DNA from: Candidatus Krumholzibacteriota bacterium
GTDB lineage: Bacteria; Krumholzibacteriota; Krumholzibacteriia; JAJRXK01
NCBI GenBank assembly: GCA_024276305.1
Contig: JAJRXK010000116.1
Location: forward strand, 1-64,000
Length of the DNA stretch: 64,000 nucleotides
Reading direction: 5' to 3'
Shown here: positions 18,160-27,621 of the stretch, piece by piece
How the letters are laid out: the number at the start of each line of letters is the position of its first letter
How positions within the stretch are numbered: the stretch's first letter is position 1
The notes under the pieces: model-generated
What the model saw: only the letters and a program-made list of their open reading frames with translations
What the model was told of the DNA's origin: nothing
Database searches by the model: none
Program-made: the position numbers and the translations under genes

Positions 18160-19314
18160 ATGGCACGCAAGGACCGTGAGAAGCTTCCCCGACACCGCCC
18201 CGCGAAGCGGCCCTCCTCCGACGTCGATCTCTCCCGAATCCAGGAGAAGGTGCGTGCGGGAGAGCGACTCGACCTCCAGGACGGAGTGGCCCTCTTCCAA
18301 TCGGCCGACCTGCTCACCGTGGGTCAGCTCGCCAATCTCGTTCGCGAACGACGGCACGGCGATCGGACCTTCTACAACGTCAACCGGCACCTCAATCCCA
18401 CCAATGTCTGCTTCGTGGGCTGCGAGCTCTGCGCCTATCAGGACAAGGTCACCGCGCCGGGAACCTGGAGCTATTCCCCCGAACAATGTGTCGAACTGGC
18501 GCGGCGCGACTACACCGAGGATGTCACCGAATTCCACATCGTCGGTGGCTTGCATCCCCACTGGAAGTTTCCGGTCTATCTCGAGATCTTGCGGGCCCTC
18601 AAGGAGGCCTTCCCCACGGTCCACCTCAAGGCCTTCACCATGGTGGAGATCGACTGGCTGGCCCGTTTGGCCGACCAGTCCATCGAGGAGACCCTCGACC
18701 AGCTCACCGAGGCCGGTCTCGACAGTTGCCCCGGGGGAGGGGCCGAGATCTTCGCCCCGCGGGTCCACGAGATCATCGCCCACAACAAGATCACCGGTGA
18801 CCGCTGGCTCGAGGTCGCCGGGATCTGCCACCGCCGGGGGCTTCGGACCAATGCGACCATGCTCTACGGTCATGTCGAGACCTACGAGGAGCGGGTCGAC
18901 CATCTCCTCCGACTCCGGGCTCAACAGGACCAGAGCGGCGGCTTCGACTGCTTCATTCCCCTGGCCTTCCACCCCGAGAACACTCCCTTCGAGGGACGCA
19001 TGGGCCCGACCGATGGCATCGACGATCTCAAGGTCATCGCGGTGAGCCGTCTCCTCCTCGACAACTTCGATCACATCAAAGCCTATTGGGTCATGCTCAC
19101 CCAGAAGATCGCCCAGGTGGCTCTGCGCTTCGGAGCCGACGACCTCGACGGGACCATTGTCGACGAGCGCATCACCCGAGCCGCGGGCGGAGTGGCGGGC
19201 AAGGGGATGACTCGCCGTCAGATCGAAGACTTCATCCTCGAGGCGGGCCGAACTCCGGTCGAGCGCAATACCACGTATACCGAATTCCACGCCCGGGCCG
19301 AAAGCAGGGCCTGA
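18160..19314 (+). CDS. mqnE: Aminofutalosine synthase (radical SAM)
   Basis: A 384-residue radical SAM enzyme with the CX3CX2C cluster motif NVCFVGCELCAY (Cys84, Cys88, Cys91). It is preceded by FYNVNRHLNPTN and followed by EFHIVGGLHPHW, SCPGGGAEIF, HNKITGDRWL and TNATMLYGHVET, all typical of MqnE. It joins the menaquinone precursor chorismate derivative to SAM in the futalosine pathway, so the organism probably makes menaquinone without the classical Men enzymes. The related MqnC shares the fold, but the GLHPHW and GGGAEIF motifs favour MqnE. A strong terminator lies 130 bases downstream. Confidence 0.92.
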   Translation: MARKDREKLPRHRPAKRPSSDVDLSRIQEKVRAGERLDLQDGVALFQSADLLTVGQLANLVRERRHGDRTFYNVNRHLNPTNVCFVGCELCAYQDKVTAPGTWSYSPEQCVELARRDYTEDVTEFHIVGGLHPHWKFPVYLEILRALKEAFPTVHLKAFTMVEIDWLARLADQSIEETLDQLTEAGLDSCPGGGAEIFAPRVHEIIAHNKITGDRWLEVAGICHRRGLRTNATMLYGHVETYEERVDHLLRLRAQQDQSGGFDCFIPLAFHPENTPFEGRMGPTDGIDDLKVIAVSRLLLDNFDHIKAYWVMLTQKIAQVALRFGADDLDGTIVDERITRAAGGVAGKGMTRRQIEDFILEAGRTPVERNTTYTEFHARAESRA

Positions 19315-19447
19315 GCTCTCGGCCGACCTTCTGCCTTCGGCGGCCGCGATTTCTGGAACTCCGCCGGGATTCTCTGCGTATCGGTCTCACGGCGGGGACG
19401 AGGCGAGAGAGTCCCCTGCTGTCGCCGTCGCTTGCGGCGGTCGTTGG

Positions 19448-19487
19448 GGTGCTGGACGTTCGGCGAGTACGTCCGGCACCTTTTTTT
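19448..19487 (+). terminator. Rho-independent terminator after mqnE
   Basis: An 11-bp stem with one G-T pair (19448-19458 with 19470-19480) is followed at once by seven T residues (19481-19487). It sits 133 bases after the mqnE stop and separates it from the protease gene. Confidence 0.88.
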
Positions 19488-19559
19488 GCTCGGCAGCTGC
19501 GGACAGAACGATCACACTGCGGGGGCGACATTCCGAGTCCCATGATCGGGAGCCGATCC

Positions 19560-21044
19560 ATGCCTCGCCTCCATTCCATCTCTTCGCGTTGGTTTCTCTT
19601 CGCGCTTCTGGCCGCAACGGGGTTCCTCGGTGCCTGCGCCGTGAATCCGGTCACCGGCCAGCGCGAAATCGCTCTGATGTCCGAGGCCCAGGAAGTCCAA
19701 CTCGGAGCGAGCAGCGACGAGTCCATCGTGGCCCAATACGGTTTGGTCGAGGACCAAAGCCTGAGTTCCTACATCCGGGATATCGGCCAGGCCATGGTTC
19801 CGGTGAGCCATCGTCCCTCGCTGGCCTTCGAGTTCCGCCTCCTCGACGATCCCGTGGTCAATGCCTTCGCCCTGCCCGGCGGCTACGTCTACATCACCCG
19901 GGGGATTCTGGCCTACCTCAACAGCGAATCGGCCCTGGCCGGAGTCATGGGCCACGAGATCGGCCACGTCGCCGCTCGCCACGGGGTGAAGCGCTACACC
20001 AAGCAGACGATCCTGGGCCTGGGCCTGGGAGTGGGGTCGGCGCTGAGTTCGGACTTCGCGGAATATGCCGGCCTGGTCTCGGTCGCGGGTCAGTTGCTCC
20101 TGCTGAAATACGGTCGGGACGAAGAGCGGCAGAGCGATCGTCTGGGGGTGGAATATGCCACCAAGATCGGTTACGACACCCAGGACATGGCCGAGTTCTT
20201 CCGCACCCTGCAGCGCATGCGACCGGCCGAAGGGGGATTGCCGGGGTGGATGAGCACCCACCCCGATCCCGGGGAGCGAACCGAGACCGTCCACGCCCTC
20301 ACGGCCCGGTGGCAGAGTCGGGTCTCGCCGCCGGCCGATGGATTCCGCCGCGACCGCGGGGACTACCTCCGGCACATCGACGGCCTGGTCTTTGGCCCCG
20401 ATCCCCGCCAGGGTTTCGTGCGCGAGGGGATCTTTCACCATCCCGACTTGCGCTTCCGCTTTCCGGTCCCCGACGGTTGGTCGGTGCAGAACGGGCGAAG
20501 CCAGGTGGTGATGGCCGCTCCCGAACAGGACGCCGCCCTCGTCTTCCGCGGCGTCGACGCGAAGGTCTCCACTCCCCGCGCGGCGGCCGAGGCATTCCTG
20601 CGGGAGTCGGGAGGGGTCCTTCTCGATCTGCGGGAGGTGAGCGTGGCCGGTCGCTCGGCTTGGCGCTCGCTCCTCCGCCTGCAGAAGGGCTCCGATTCGA
20701 ATCTGGTCCTCTCGACCTTCTTCGAATTCGGGGACCACCTCTGGGTCTTTCACGGGCTGAGCGTGGAGTCTTCCTATGCGGCCCGCGCCGACGACCTGCG
20801 CCGGCCCACAGAGGCCTTTTCTCCGGAGACCGACCCCGAGATCCTGGCCACCGAGCCGGTGCGGATCGAAGTGGTGGAGGCTCCGGGAGGCGATTTCACG
20901 GCCATTGCGGAGCGTTGGCCGATTCCGGCCGAAGCGGCCCTGCCCACCCGCGATGCCGCCGGTCTGGCCCTGCTCAACGGAATGGACCCTTCCGATCGTC
21001 CCCCCCGGGGGCAGCGGATCAAGGTCCTACACCGCGCCAAATGA
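19560..21044 (+). CDS. M48-family metalloprotease lipoprotein
   Basis: A 494-residue lipoprotein (lipobox LGAC, Cys26) with an M48 peptidase domain. Its zinc motif is [14 protein letters not shown] (His132, Glu133, His136), with a later third-ligand region [14 protein letters not shown] and the HPDPGERTE segment. It resembles BepA/LoiP/YfgC-type proteases that check outer-membrane protein assembly. The C-terminal 200 residues (from about 285) form an extra domain with [14 protein letters not shown] and an ending [12 protein letters not shown], not present in minimal members. ATG 19560 is chosen because it starts the signal peptide; ATG 19542 is also possible. Confidence 0.92.
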   Translation: MPRLHSISSRWFLFALLAATGFLGACAVNPVTGQREIALMSEAQEVQLGASSDESIVAQYGLVEDQSLSSYIRDIGQAMVPVSHRPSLAFEFRLLDDPVVNAFALPGGYVYITRGILAYLNSESALAGVMGHEIGHVAARHGVKRYTKQTILGLGLGVGSALSSDFAEYAGLVSVAGQLLLLKYGRDEERQSDRLGVEYATKIGYDTQDMAEFFRTLQRMRPAEGGLPGWMSTHPDPGERTETVHALTARWQSRVSPPADGFRRDRGDYLRHIDGLVFGPDPRQGFVREGIFHHPDLRFRFPVPDGWSVQNGRSQVVMAAPEQDAALVFRGVDAKVSTPRAAAEAFLRESGGVLLDLREVSVAGRSAWRSLLRLQKGSDSNLVLSTFFEFGDHLWVFHGLSVESSYAARADDLRRPTEAFSPETDPEILATEPVRIEVVEAPGGDFTAIAERWPIPAEAALPTRDAAGLALLNGMDPSDRPPRGQRIKVLHRAK

Positions 21045-21055
21045 GGTCCCAGACC

Positions 21056-21083
21056 TTGCCGAATCACGGATTCGCAATACCTT
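21056..21083 (+). promoter_or_regulatory. Likely fusA promoter with palindrome
   Basis: TTGCCG (21056-21061) and TACCTT (21078-21083) are spaced by 16 bases. An inverted repeat GAATC-ACG-GATTC (21061-21073) sits in the spacer. The match to consensus is moderate. Confidence 0.45.
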
Positions 21084-21204
21084 GGGCCGGTTTCGCGCCG
21101 GGGGCCGAGAGGGCCCTCGCGGAGCATCGACGCGGCGATCGCCGTGCCCTTGTAACTCGCCCGGCTCCTGCGGGCCGTGGTGTTGCAGTCGAAGGACAGA
21201 GACC

Positions 21205-23301
21205 GTGACTAAGAAGGCCATTCAAGACCTCAGCTCGATCCGGAACATCGGGATCAGCGCCCACATCGATTCGGGGAAGACCACGCTCACCGAGCGCATC
21301 CTTTTCTATACGAATCGGATCCATGCCATCCACGAGGTTCGGGGCAAGGATGGGGTGGGCGCGACCATGGACTCCATGGAGCTCGAGCGGGAGCGCGGGA
21401 TCACCATCGCCAGCGCGGCGACCCACACCGAGTGGGACGACCACTTCATCAACATCATCGACACTCCCGGACATGTGGACTTCACCATCGAAGTCGAACG
21501 TTCTCTGCGAGTCCTCGATGGCGCAGTGCTCATTCTCTGTTCGGTGGCCGGAGTGCAGAGCCAATCGATCACCGTCGACCGCCAGATGCGCCGCTACAAC
21601 GTTCCCTGCTTGGCCTTCGTGAACAAGTGCGATCGCAGCGGAGCCAATCCGGCGCGGGTGGCCGATCAGCTTCGGGAGAGGTTGGGTCACAACGCGGTGC
21701 TCATGCAGATTCCGATCGGCCTCGAAGCGGATCACGTGGGAGTGGTGGATCTGGTCACCATGAAGGCCATCTACTTCGAGGGCGACAATGGGGAGACCCT
21801 CCGCTACGAAGAAGTCCCGACCGAGCTCATGCCCGAGGCCGAAGCTCGCCGCGAGGCGATGCTCGACGCGGTGTCGATGTTCAGCGAAGAACTCATGGAA
21901 GCGATTCTCGAGGAACGGGTCACCGAAGACCTCGTTCACGATGCGGTGAAGACCGGGGTGCTCACCCGCGAGCTCACGCCGGTCTTTCTGGGCAGCGCTT
22001 ACAAGAACCGGGGGGTCCAGCCCCTTCTCGACTCCATCGTGCGCTACTTGCCCAATCCCACTGAGGTCGTCAACAAGGCCATCCGCCTCGACGACGAGAG
22101 TGAGTTCGAGGTTCCCTGCGATCCCGAGGCCTCGCTCCTCAGCCTGGCCTTCAAGCTCGAGGTGAGTCCCTACGGTCAGCTCACCTACTTGCGCATCTAC
22201 AGTGGAAAACTGAGCAAGGGCGACACCATCACCAATGTGCGCACCGGCAACAAGGTCAAGGTCGGTCGCCTCGCTCGCATGCATTCCAATCAGATGGAAG
22301 AGATCGAGGAGGCGGGGGCGGGCGACATCGTGGCCCTCTTCGGCATCGACTGCGCGTCGGGCGACACCTTCACTGGTGGCGAGATCGAAGCGACGATGAC
22401 CTCGATCCATGTGCCCGAGCCGGTGATCAAGCTGGCGGTCAAGCCCAAGGACAACAAGGCCTCGGCCAACATGGCCAAGGCTCTGGCGCGGTTCACCAAA
22501 GAAGATCCGACCTTCCGTTCCTATCAGGACGAAGAGACCCAGGACACGATCATCGCGGGCATGGGTGAGCTGCACCTCGAGGTCTATGTCGAACGCATGA
22601 AGCGCGAGTTCGGAGCCGATGTCGAGACCGGCGCGCCCCAAGTGGCCTACCGCGAGACCATGCGCGATCGCGTGGACTACGACTACACCCACAAGAAGCA
22701 GACCGGTGGTTCGGGTCAGTACGGTCGGATCGTGGGCAAGATGGGGCCCTCCGAGGAGGAGGACTTCGAATTCATCAACAAGGTCACCGGCGGCAATGTC
22801 CCCACCGAATACATCGGCGCGGTCGAGAAGGGCTTCAAGAGCTGCATGGCCAAGGGCGAGTACATCGGTTTTCCGGTGGTCAACCTCCGCTTCGAGCTCA
22901 ATGACGGAGCCTCGCATGCCGTCGACTCGAGCGACCAGGCCTTCCAGTCTGCGGCCAAGGGAGCCTTCCGCGAGTACTATCTGAAGGGTCGGCCGGTGGC
23001 CCTCGAGCCGGTGATGTCGGTGTCGGTCGAAGGTCCCACCGAATTCCAGGGGGATATCCTGGGAACGCTGATGCAGCGACGCGGCATGGTGGTGGGAACC
23101 ACCGAGGACGGCGGCTTCGTCCGCGTCGATGCCGAAGTGCCCTTGGCCGAGATGTTCGGTTATGCCACCGTCCTGCGTTCCGTGACGCAGGGGAAGGCGG
23201 AGTTCAGTATGGAGTTCGCACGTTATGGCACCGCTCCGGCGGATGTGGCCGAGGAGCTCCGCGAGAAGTGGGTGGCCAAGCGGGCCGCCGGCGAGCACTG
23301 A
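21205..23301 (+). CDS. fusA: Elongation factor G, mitochondrial/spd-type
   Basis: A 698-residue translational GTPase. It has G1 AHIDSGKTT (19-27), G2/switch [20 protein letters not shown]3 [10 protein letters not shown]4 NKCD and all five EF-G domains, ending in [13 protein letters not shown]. Ordinary bacterial EF-G reads AHIDAGKTT and a different switch I. The Ser in G1 and the [15 protein letters not shown] switch are those of mitochondrial EF-G1 and the spdEFG1 group of spirochaetes, planctomycetes and some deltaproteobacteria. It drives ribosome translocation; recycling may rest on a second EF-G elsewhere. The GTG start follows AAGGA. It is not next to rpsL/rpsG/tuf. Confidence 0.95.
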   Translation: MTKKAIQDLSSIRNIGISAHIDSGKTTLTERILFYTNRIHAIHEVRGKDGVGATMDSMELERERGITIASAATHTEWDDHFINIIDTPGHVDFTIEVERSLRVLDGAVLILCSVAGVQSQSITVDRQMRRYNVPCLAFVNKCDRSGANPARVADQLRERLGHNAVLMQIPIGLEADHVGVVDLVTMKAIYFEGDNGETLRYEEVPTELMPEAEARREAMLDAVSMFSEELMEAILEERVTEDLVHDAVKTGVLTRELTPVFLGSAYKNRGVQPLLDSIVRYLPNPTEVVNKAIRLDDESEFEVPCDPEASLLSLAFKLEVSPYGQLTYLRIYSGKLSKGDTITNVRTGNKVKVGRLARMHSNQMEEIEEAGAGDIVALFGIDCASGDTFTGGEIEATMTSIHVPEPVIKLAVKPKDNKASANMAKALARFTKEDPTFRSYQDEETQDTIIAGMGELHLEVYVERMKREFGADVETGAPQVAYRETMRDRVDYDYTHKKQTGGSGQYGRIVGKMGPSEEEDFEFINKVTGGNVPTEYIGAVEKGFKSCMAKGEYIGFPVVNLRFELNDGASHAVDSSDQAFQSAAKGAFREYYLKGRPVALEPVMSVSVEGPTEFQGDILGTLMQRRGMVVGTTEDGGFVRVDAEVPLAEMFGYATVLRSVTQGKAEFSMEFARYGTAPADVAEELREKWVAKRAAGEH

Positions 23302-23380
23302 GGCGAGAACGAGAAGTAGTCCGGCGAAGACCAGAGATCTGCCAGCGATCAGGTGGCGACCAGTTTTTGAGGAGCGTTTC

Positions 23381-24085
23381 ATGTACAAGAAAGAAGTCAA
23401 CGAGCGCAGCCCGCTCCGAGTCTTCGAGCGTTCCATCCACGGAGGCCTGGGCAAGGGCAACGTGGGTGTGGTGATGAGCCGGGCCGGAGTGGGCAAGACC
23501 GCCTTTCTCGTGGACATTGCCCTCGACGATCTCATGCGCGACCGCCGGGTCCTGCATATCAACATCGATGATCCGGTCGACAAGGTCCGCGGATTCTACG
23601 ACGAGATCTTCAACGACTTGGCCGAGACCGAGAAGTTCGCAGATCGGGACCGGGTTCACCTGGGCGTCGAGCGTCACCGCCTCATCCAGACCTTCGCCCG
23701 TGAGTCCTTCAGCATGGACAAGGTCAAGCAGGGGATCGCCATGGCCCGCGAGCACATGAGCTTCGATCCCGATGTCATCATTCTCGACGGCTACCCCAGT
23801 TTCTCGGCGGCCACCGAAGCACAGGTCCGCGAAATCAAGGAACTCGCCACGGCCATCGATTGCGAACTCTGGGTCGCCGCTCGCGCGCGCCGCGATGACC
23901 AGCGCAATGCGGAGGGCGTTCCCGAGAAGGTCGCGCGCTTCGGACCGTTGCTGTCGGTGATCGTCGAGCTCGAGTCCGAGGCGGATCATGTCCGCTTGAA
24001 TCTGCTCAAGGACCACGAGAACACCCACTGCGCGGATGTGTTCTTGGAGCTCGACCCCAAGACCCTCTTGCTGCGCTGGCGCTGA
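23381..24085 (+). CDS. RecA/KaiC-like P-loop ATPase of unknown role
   Basis: A 234-residue cytoplasmic protein. The Walker A region is SRAGVGKT (33-40), followed by an HINIDDP segment after the second strand and a Walker B strand DVIILDGYP. The order fits the RecA/KaiC core with a single ATPase domain. ELWVAARARRDDQ resembles the sensor strand of that family. There are no DNA-binding or circadian domains. It lies 79 bases after fusA on the same strand, with GAGGAG before its ATG, so co-transcription with EF-G is likely. Function is unknown. Confidence 0.75.
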   Translation: MYKKEVNERSPLRVFERSIHGGLGKGNVGVVMSRAGVGKTAFLVDIALDDLMRDRRVLHINIDDPVDKVRGFYDEIFNDLAETEKFADRDRVHLGVERHRLIQTFARESFSMDKVKQGIAMAREHMSFDPDVIILDGYPSFSAATEAQVREIKELATAIDCELWVAARARRDDQRNAEGVPEKVARFGPLLSVIVELESEADHVRLNLLKDHENTHCADVFLELDPKTLLLRWR

Positions 24086-24134
24086 CCCTGCGAATTCGGG
24101 CCGGCCGGCCCTTGGCCCTCCACCGCATCATCCC

Positions 24135-24173
24135 CCCAAGAAAGACGCCTCGGTTCCTGGGAACCGAGGCGTC
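24135..24173 (-). terminator. Rho-independent terminator of tRNA-Glu
   Basis: A perfect 13-bp stem (24144-24156 with 24161-24173) has a four-base loop. On the minus strand TTTCTT follows directly. It begins three bases after the encoded CCA of tRNA-Glu. Confidence 0.88.
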
Positions 24174-24176
24174 GAG

Positions 24177-24252
24177 TGGCAGCCCCTAGGGGAATCGAAC
24201 CCCTGTTTCCGCCGTGAGAGGGCGGCGTCCTGGGCCACTAGACGAAGGGGCC
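24177..24252 (-). tRNA. tRNA-Glu (anticodon CTC)
   Basis: The minus strand folds as a 76-base cloverleaf very close to the usual bacterial tRNA-Glu. The acceptor GGCCCCT pairs with AGGGGCT (one G-T pair), the D arm is GTCTAGTGGCCCAGGAC, the anticodon stem is CCGCC/GGCGG with loop CTCTCAC, and the T arm is AGGGG-TTCGATT-CCCCT. The discriminator is G with encoded CCA. It has its own promoter and terminator. Confidence 0.96.
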
Positions 24253-24303
24253 ACGAGCTCATCAAAGACTCCGAGATCGCCCCCATGGGCCATCGGAGTG
24301 CCC

Positions 24304-24331
24304 AGTATAGCCAATCAGCCCAATGCCGCAA
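24304..24331 (-). promoter_or_regulatory. Promoter of tRNA-Glu
   Basis: Minus strand TTGCGG (24326-24331) and TATACT (24304-24309) are 16 bases apart. The predicted start is about 45 bases before the tRNA. Confidence 0.65.
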
Positions 24332-24377
24332 GCTCGGTCGGCGGTTGGCCAAAGGGGCTGCAGATGCCCTGGAGCCC

Positions 24378-25886
24378 CTATTTGCCGCGGTGTGCGGGAC
24401 GCAGCAGATCCAGGACGGTCTTCACCGGGTGGAAGGTCGAGGCCGGGACTTCGACGAAGATCGTATTCCAGTGGGCCATCGATCCATTCCACAGTCCGGG
24501 GTGCTCGAGGGCCAGGATTTCGATCCCGTCCTTGGACTTGCGAGAGATGAAACCGGTGGCCGGATCCACGTAGCGCTCGAGATCGTAGGGCGCTCCGGTC
24601 TCGAAGGAGCGGACCGCGCAGGCGAGGTCCACCGGATTGAAGTGCGTCGCGGCCCCGAGGATCGCGAGCTGACCGCGGTCTTGGGGGTCGACCTGAGAGC
24701 TCTCGACGATCTGCAGATGGGCCGAGCCCTGGGGGTCGCGCACCCAGAAGGGTCCGCCCCCCGGCTCTCCCTCGTTGCGCACCACGCCGCAGACCCGCGT
24801 CGGGCGGTCGAGGGCCGCCAAGATCCACTCCCGCCGATGGCGGAGATCGGTCGAGGGCGGCGCGTTGCGATAGAGCTTCTGCCGGCAGAACTCTTCCGCG
24901 CCGTCGAGGATCCCTTCCTCGCTCCCCTCGGACGCGACCTTCGTCCACCAGGCCCTCGCTTCGCTGCGCCGCAGCAATAGGGTTCCGATGAGGGCGCGTC
25001 GAGCCTCGACATTCTCGACCTCGATCTCTTCCCGGGCCACGTTGTCGATGTTCTTGACCAGGAGCACCTCGCAACCGCTCGTCTGGGCGTAGTGCGCGAG
25101 GTTGGGCAGAAGGGCTCCGTGGCCTCCGGGCCGGAAGACCAGCCTTCCCGCGCGATCCCGCAGGGGCTGGCCCTCGAGGTCGACGGCCAGGGTGTCGGTC
25201 GAGGGCTCCTGGAGAGAATCGCTGAGTTGGAATTCGAATCCCGGGGGTTGGCAGGTCCGCAAATGGCTTCGGATGCGCTCACGGGCTTCGGGGGTCACCG
25301 TGAAGTGGACCCTGCACCGCTGTCGCGCATCGGCGACGAGGCGGGTGGCCTCGTACAAGTGCTCGGCAAAGGCCGTTCGGCTGCCCTCCTCGTAGCGATG
25401 AAAGGGAATCAACCCTTTGGGCCATTGGGCCAGGCCCAATCCCGAAGGGCTCAACAGCACTTGCATGGCTTCGATTCGGGTGGGGGGCCAGGGGAGTCCT
25501 CGCTCCTCGATCGCTCGCCGCCATTCTTCGGCGAAGGCGAATTCGCCGGCCTGCTGCAGGAAGTGGGCGAGAGGGTCGTCGGCCTGGAGGTCCAGACTTC
25601 CCCCCTCCTGGAGTCGCGCCAGCAGGAATTGGAACATCCGACTGGCCGCGCCCGAGGCGGGGACGAACTTGGCAATGGTCGCATCCGCAGCGGCCGAGGC
25701 CCAGGCCTCGAGGGCGAGGGGGATCATCGCCGGATGGAGGGTCTCGATCCCGTCTCCGAGGGTGGCGGGGCGATCGAGATCGACGGCGGTGAAGCCCTCT
25801 CGCAGGCAACGCAGTTGCCGCGTCGCCTCTTGGTCCGAGACCCCGCGAGCGGCGAGCTGATCCAGATCGGTGGTGGAGAAGGGCAC
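24378..25886 (-). CDS. DUF4301 family protein
   Basis: A 502-residue protein matching DUF4301 by the segment KFVPASGAASRMFQFLLARL and by FRPGGHGALLPNLAHYAQ followed by EVLLVKNIDNVAREE. The PGGHGAL and KNIDN motifs resemble the substrate-binding part of UDP-sugar pyrophosphorylases, so a nucleotidyltransferase fold is plausible; the reaction is not known. DUF4301 is found chiefly in Bacteroidetes and relatives. It sits between tRNA-Gln and tRNA-Glu on the same strand. The start ATG has no clear ribosome-binding site; tRNA-Gln lies 61 bases upstream. Confidence 0.82.
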   Translation of the reverse strand: MPFSTTDLDQLAARGVSDQEATRQLRCLREGFTAVDLDRPATLGDGIETLHPAMIPLALEAWASAAADATIAKFVPASGAASRMFQFLLARLQEGGSLDLQADDPLAHFLQQAGEFAFAEEWRRAIEERGLPWPPTRIEAMQVLLSPSGLGLAQWPKGLIPFHRYEEGSRTAFAEHLYEATRLVADARQRCRVHFTVTPEARERIRSHLRTCQPPGFEFQLSDSLQEPSTDTLAVDLEGQPLRDRAGRLVFRPGGHGALLPNLAHYAQTSGCEVLLVKNIDNVAREEIEVENVEARRALIGTLLLRRSEARAWWTKVASEGSEEGILDGAEEFCRQKLYRNAPPSTDLRHRREWILAALDRPTRVCGVVRNEGEPGGGPFWVRDPQGSAHLQIVESSQVDPQDRGQLAILGAATHFNPVDLACAVRSFETGAPYDLERYVDPATGFISRKSKDGIEILALEHPGLWNGSMAHWNTIFVEVPASTFHPVKTVLDLLRPAHRGK

Positions 25887-25947
25887 TGGGAGTGGTCCGC
25901 CGTCACGCCGCCGGAGGGCTCGACGATCGGAGTCCAGAACAAGAAGA

Positions 25948-26021
25948 TGGTTGCCCGGGGAGGATTCGAACCCCCACCAGCGGGACCAGAACCCGCTGTC
26001 CTGCCATTAGACGACCGGGCA
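25948..26021 (-). tRNA. tRNA-Gln (anticodon CTG)
   Basis: A 74-base cloverleaf on the minus strand. The acceptor TGCCCGG pairs with CCGGGCA, the anticodon stem is GCGGG/CCCGC with loop TTCTGGT, and the T arm is GGGGG-TTCGAAT-CCTCC. The discriminator is A with encoded CCA. It is just downstream of gltX. GlnRS is also encoded in this window (47871-49589), so direct glutaminylation is available. Confidence 0.96.
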
Positions 26022-26032
26022 GTGAACCGAAA

Positions 26033-26061
26033 CAGTTAATCACGGACGGGCCAGATTGCAA
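26033..26061 (-). promoter_or_regulatory. Possible promoter of tRNA-Gln
   Basis: Minus strand TTGCAA (26056-26061) and TAACTG (26033-26038) are separated by 17 bases. They would start RNA close to the mature 5' end of tRNA-Gln. Confidence 0.45.
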
Positions 26062-26119
26062 CCCGCTTTCCCTCTTCGAGACCGTCCCTCCCAGACCGGT
26101 CGAAGTTGCAACGGGGCCT

Positions 26120-27580
26120 CTAGACCGCGGTTGCCCGGAGTCTGGTGACCACTCTCTCCTGTCCGATGAGCTCGAGGGCCTCGAAGAGGCTGGGGCCGGA
26201 GGTCGAGCCGGTGACCGCATAGCGGCAGGGATGGATGTAGGGGCCGGCCTTCTCGCCCTGATCCTCGGCCAGGGCCCGGAGGGCGGCCTCGGTGGAGGCG
26301 GCATCGAAGGGGTCCAAGGCGGCGAATCGTTCGGCCAAGGCCCGCAGTCGGGGACCGGCGCCCTCCAGGACCGTCGCTCCCTCGGGATCGACGGGGAAAT
26401 CGTCGGCGAAGTAGGCGGAGAGGTGGTGCACGCTCTGGTCGAAGTGCCGAAAGCGATTGCCGAGGAGGGTGAGCACCCGTCCCAGACGTTCTCGGTCCTC
26501 CTCGGAGTCGGCCTCGACCACTCCGGCCTCGGCCAGGACCTGCCAGCTGCGGTCCACCCGTTGGGAGAGGGGCATCTGCTTGAGGTGCTCGCCGTTGAGG
26601 TAGCGACACTTCTCGTAGTCGAAGACCGCGGCGGTATGATTGAGGCGCTTGAGGCTTAATCTCTTGATGATCTCTTCGACGGTGAAGAACTCCCGATCGT
26701 TGCCGGGGGACCAGCCCAAGAGCGCGAGGTAGTTCACCACTGCCTCGGAGATCCAGAGCCCCTCGCGGAACTCTTCGACGCTGGCGGCTCCGTGCCGCTT
26801 GCTCAGACGCTTCTTGTCGGGACCCAGAATCATGGGCAGGTGTCCGAACTTGGGCACCCGCAGACCCAGCTCCCGAAAGAGGTGAATCTGTCGAGGCGTA
26901 TTGCTGATGTGGTCGTCGCCGCGCAGGACATGACTGATCTCCATCTGTCCGTCGTCGACGACACAGGCGAAGTTGTAGGTGGGAAAGCCATCACTCTTGA
27001 CTGCGATCCAATCCTCGAGAGTGGCGCAGTCGAAGTCCATGTCTCCGTGGACCAGATCCGTCCACCGGATGTGGCCTTCATCGGGCATCGCAATGCGAAT
27101 GGTGAAGGCGTGTCCTTCGGCCTCGTAGCGCCGTCGCTGCTCTTCGCTCAGATTTCGGTACGGCCAGTCGCTGGCCGTCAGGCGGCCCTGTTCGGTGAGA
27201 CGCAGCTTGCGTGCCTCGTCTTCTTCGGCGGTCGAGTAGTCCCGATAGGCGATGCCGCGGTCGAGCAGCTCAGCGATGACTGCGTCGTAGCGCGCGCGTC
27301 GCTGCGACTGCACATAGGGGCCGTGGTCGCCGCCCACCTCGGGGCCTTCGTCCCAGTCCAGACCCAGCCACCGCAGCGAACGCAGGATCTGCTGGTGACT
27401 CTCTTCGCTGCTCCGTTCTTGGTCCGTGTCTTCGATGCGGAGGACGAAGGTCCCCCCTTGGGACCGTGCATAGAGCCAGTTGAAGAGTGCGGTCCGCGCT
27501 CCTCCGACGTGCAAGGTGCCGGTGGGACTCGGGGCGAAGCGCACCCGAATCTTCGATGTTCCAGAATTCGCAGAGGCCAT
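26120..27580 (-). CDS. gltX: Glutamyl-tRNA synthetase
   Basis: A 486-residue class I synthetase. It has the HIGH-type motif APSPTGTLHVGGARTALFN at the N-terminus, then FVLRIEDTDQERS, YNFACVVDDGQMEISHVLRGDDHISNT and the KMSKS-type KKRLSKRHGA. The length matches bacterial GltX. It charges tRNA-Glu. The start is taken at ATG 27580, giving MASANSGTSKIRVRF, with AAGG before it; the frame runs open for 35 more codons without family similarity. It stands 41 bases after the lipoprotein gene and upstream of tRNA-Gln on the same strand. Confidence 0.96.
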   Translation of the reverse strand: MASANSGTSKIRVRFAPSPTGTLHVGGARTALFNWLYARSQGGTFVLRIEDTDQERSSEESHQQILRSLRWLGLDWDEGPEVGGDHGPYVQSQRRARYDAVIAELLDRGIAYRDYSTAEEDEARKLRLTEQGRLTASDWPYRNLSEEQRRRYEAEGHAFTIRIAMPDEGHIRWTDLVHGDMDFDCATLEDWIAVKSDGFPTYNFACVVDDGQMEISHVLRGDDHISNTPRQIHLFRELGLRVPKFGHLPMILGPDKKRLSKRHGAASVEEFREGLWISEAVVNYLALLGWSPGNDREFFTVEEIIKRLSLKRLNHTAAVFDYEKCRYLNGEHLKQMPLSQRVDRSWQVLAEAGVVEADSEEDRERLGRVLTLLGNRFRHFDQSVHHLSAYFADDFPVDPEGATVLEGAGPRLRALAERFAALDPFDAASTEAALRALAEDQGEKAGPYIHPCRYAVTGSTSGPSLFEALELIGQERVVTRLRATAV

Positions 27581-27621
27581 GGGCCAACCTTCTCTCTCGG
27601 ATCCAGAGTCGAGCGTGGAGT

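Noticed and set aside
21175-21192. GGGCCGTGGTGTTGCA upstream of fusA as a sigma-54 promoter
   Set aside because: Spacing fits but the -24 element is poor and it would leave no leader before a housekeeping gene; likely chance.
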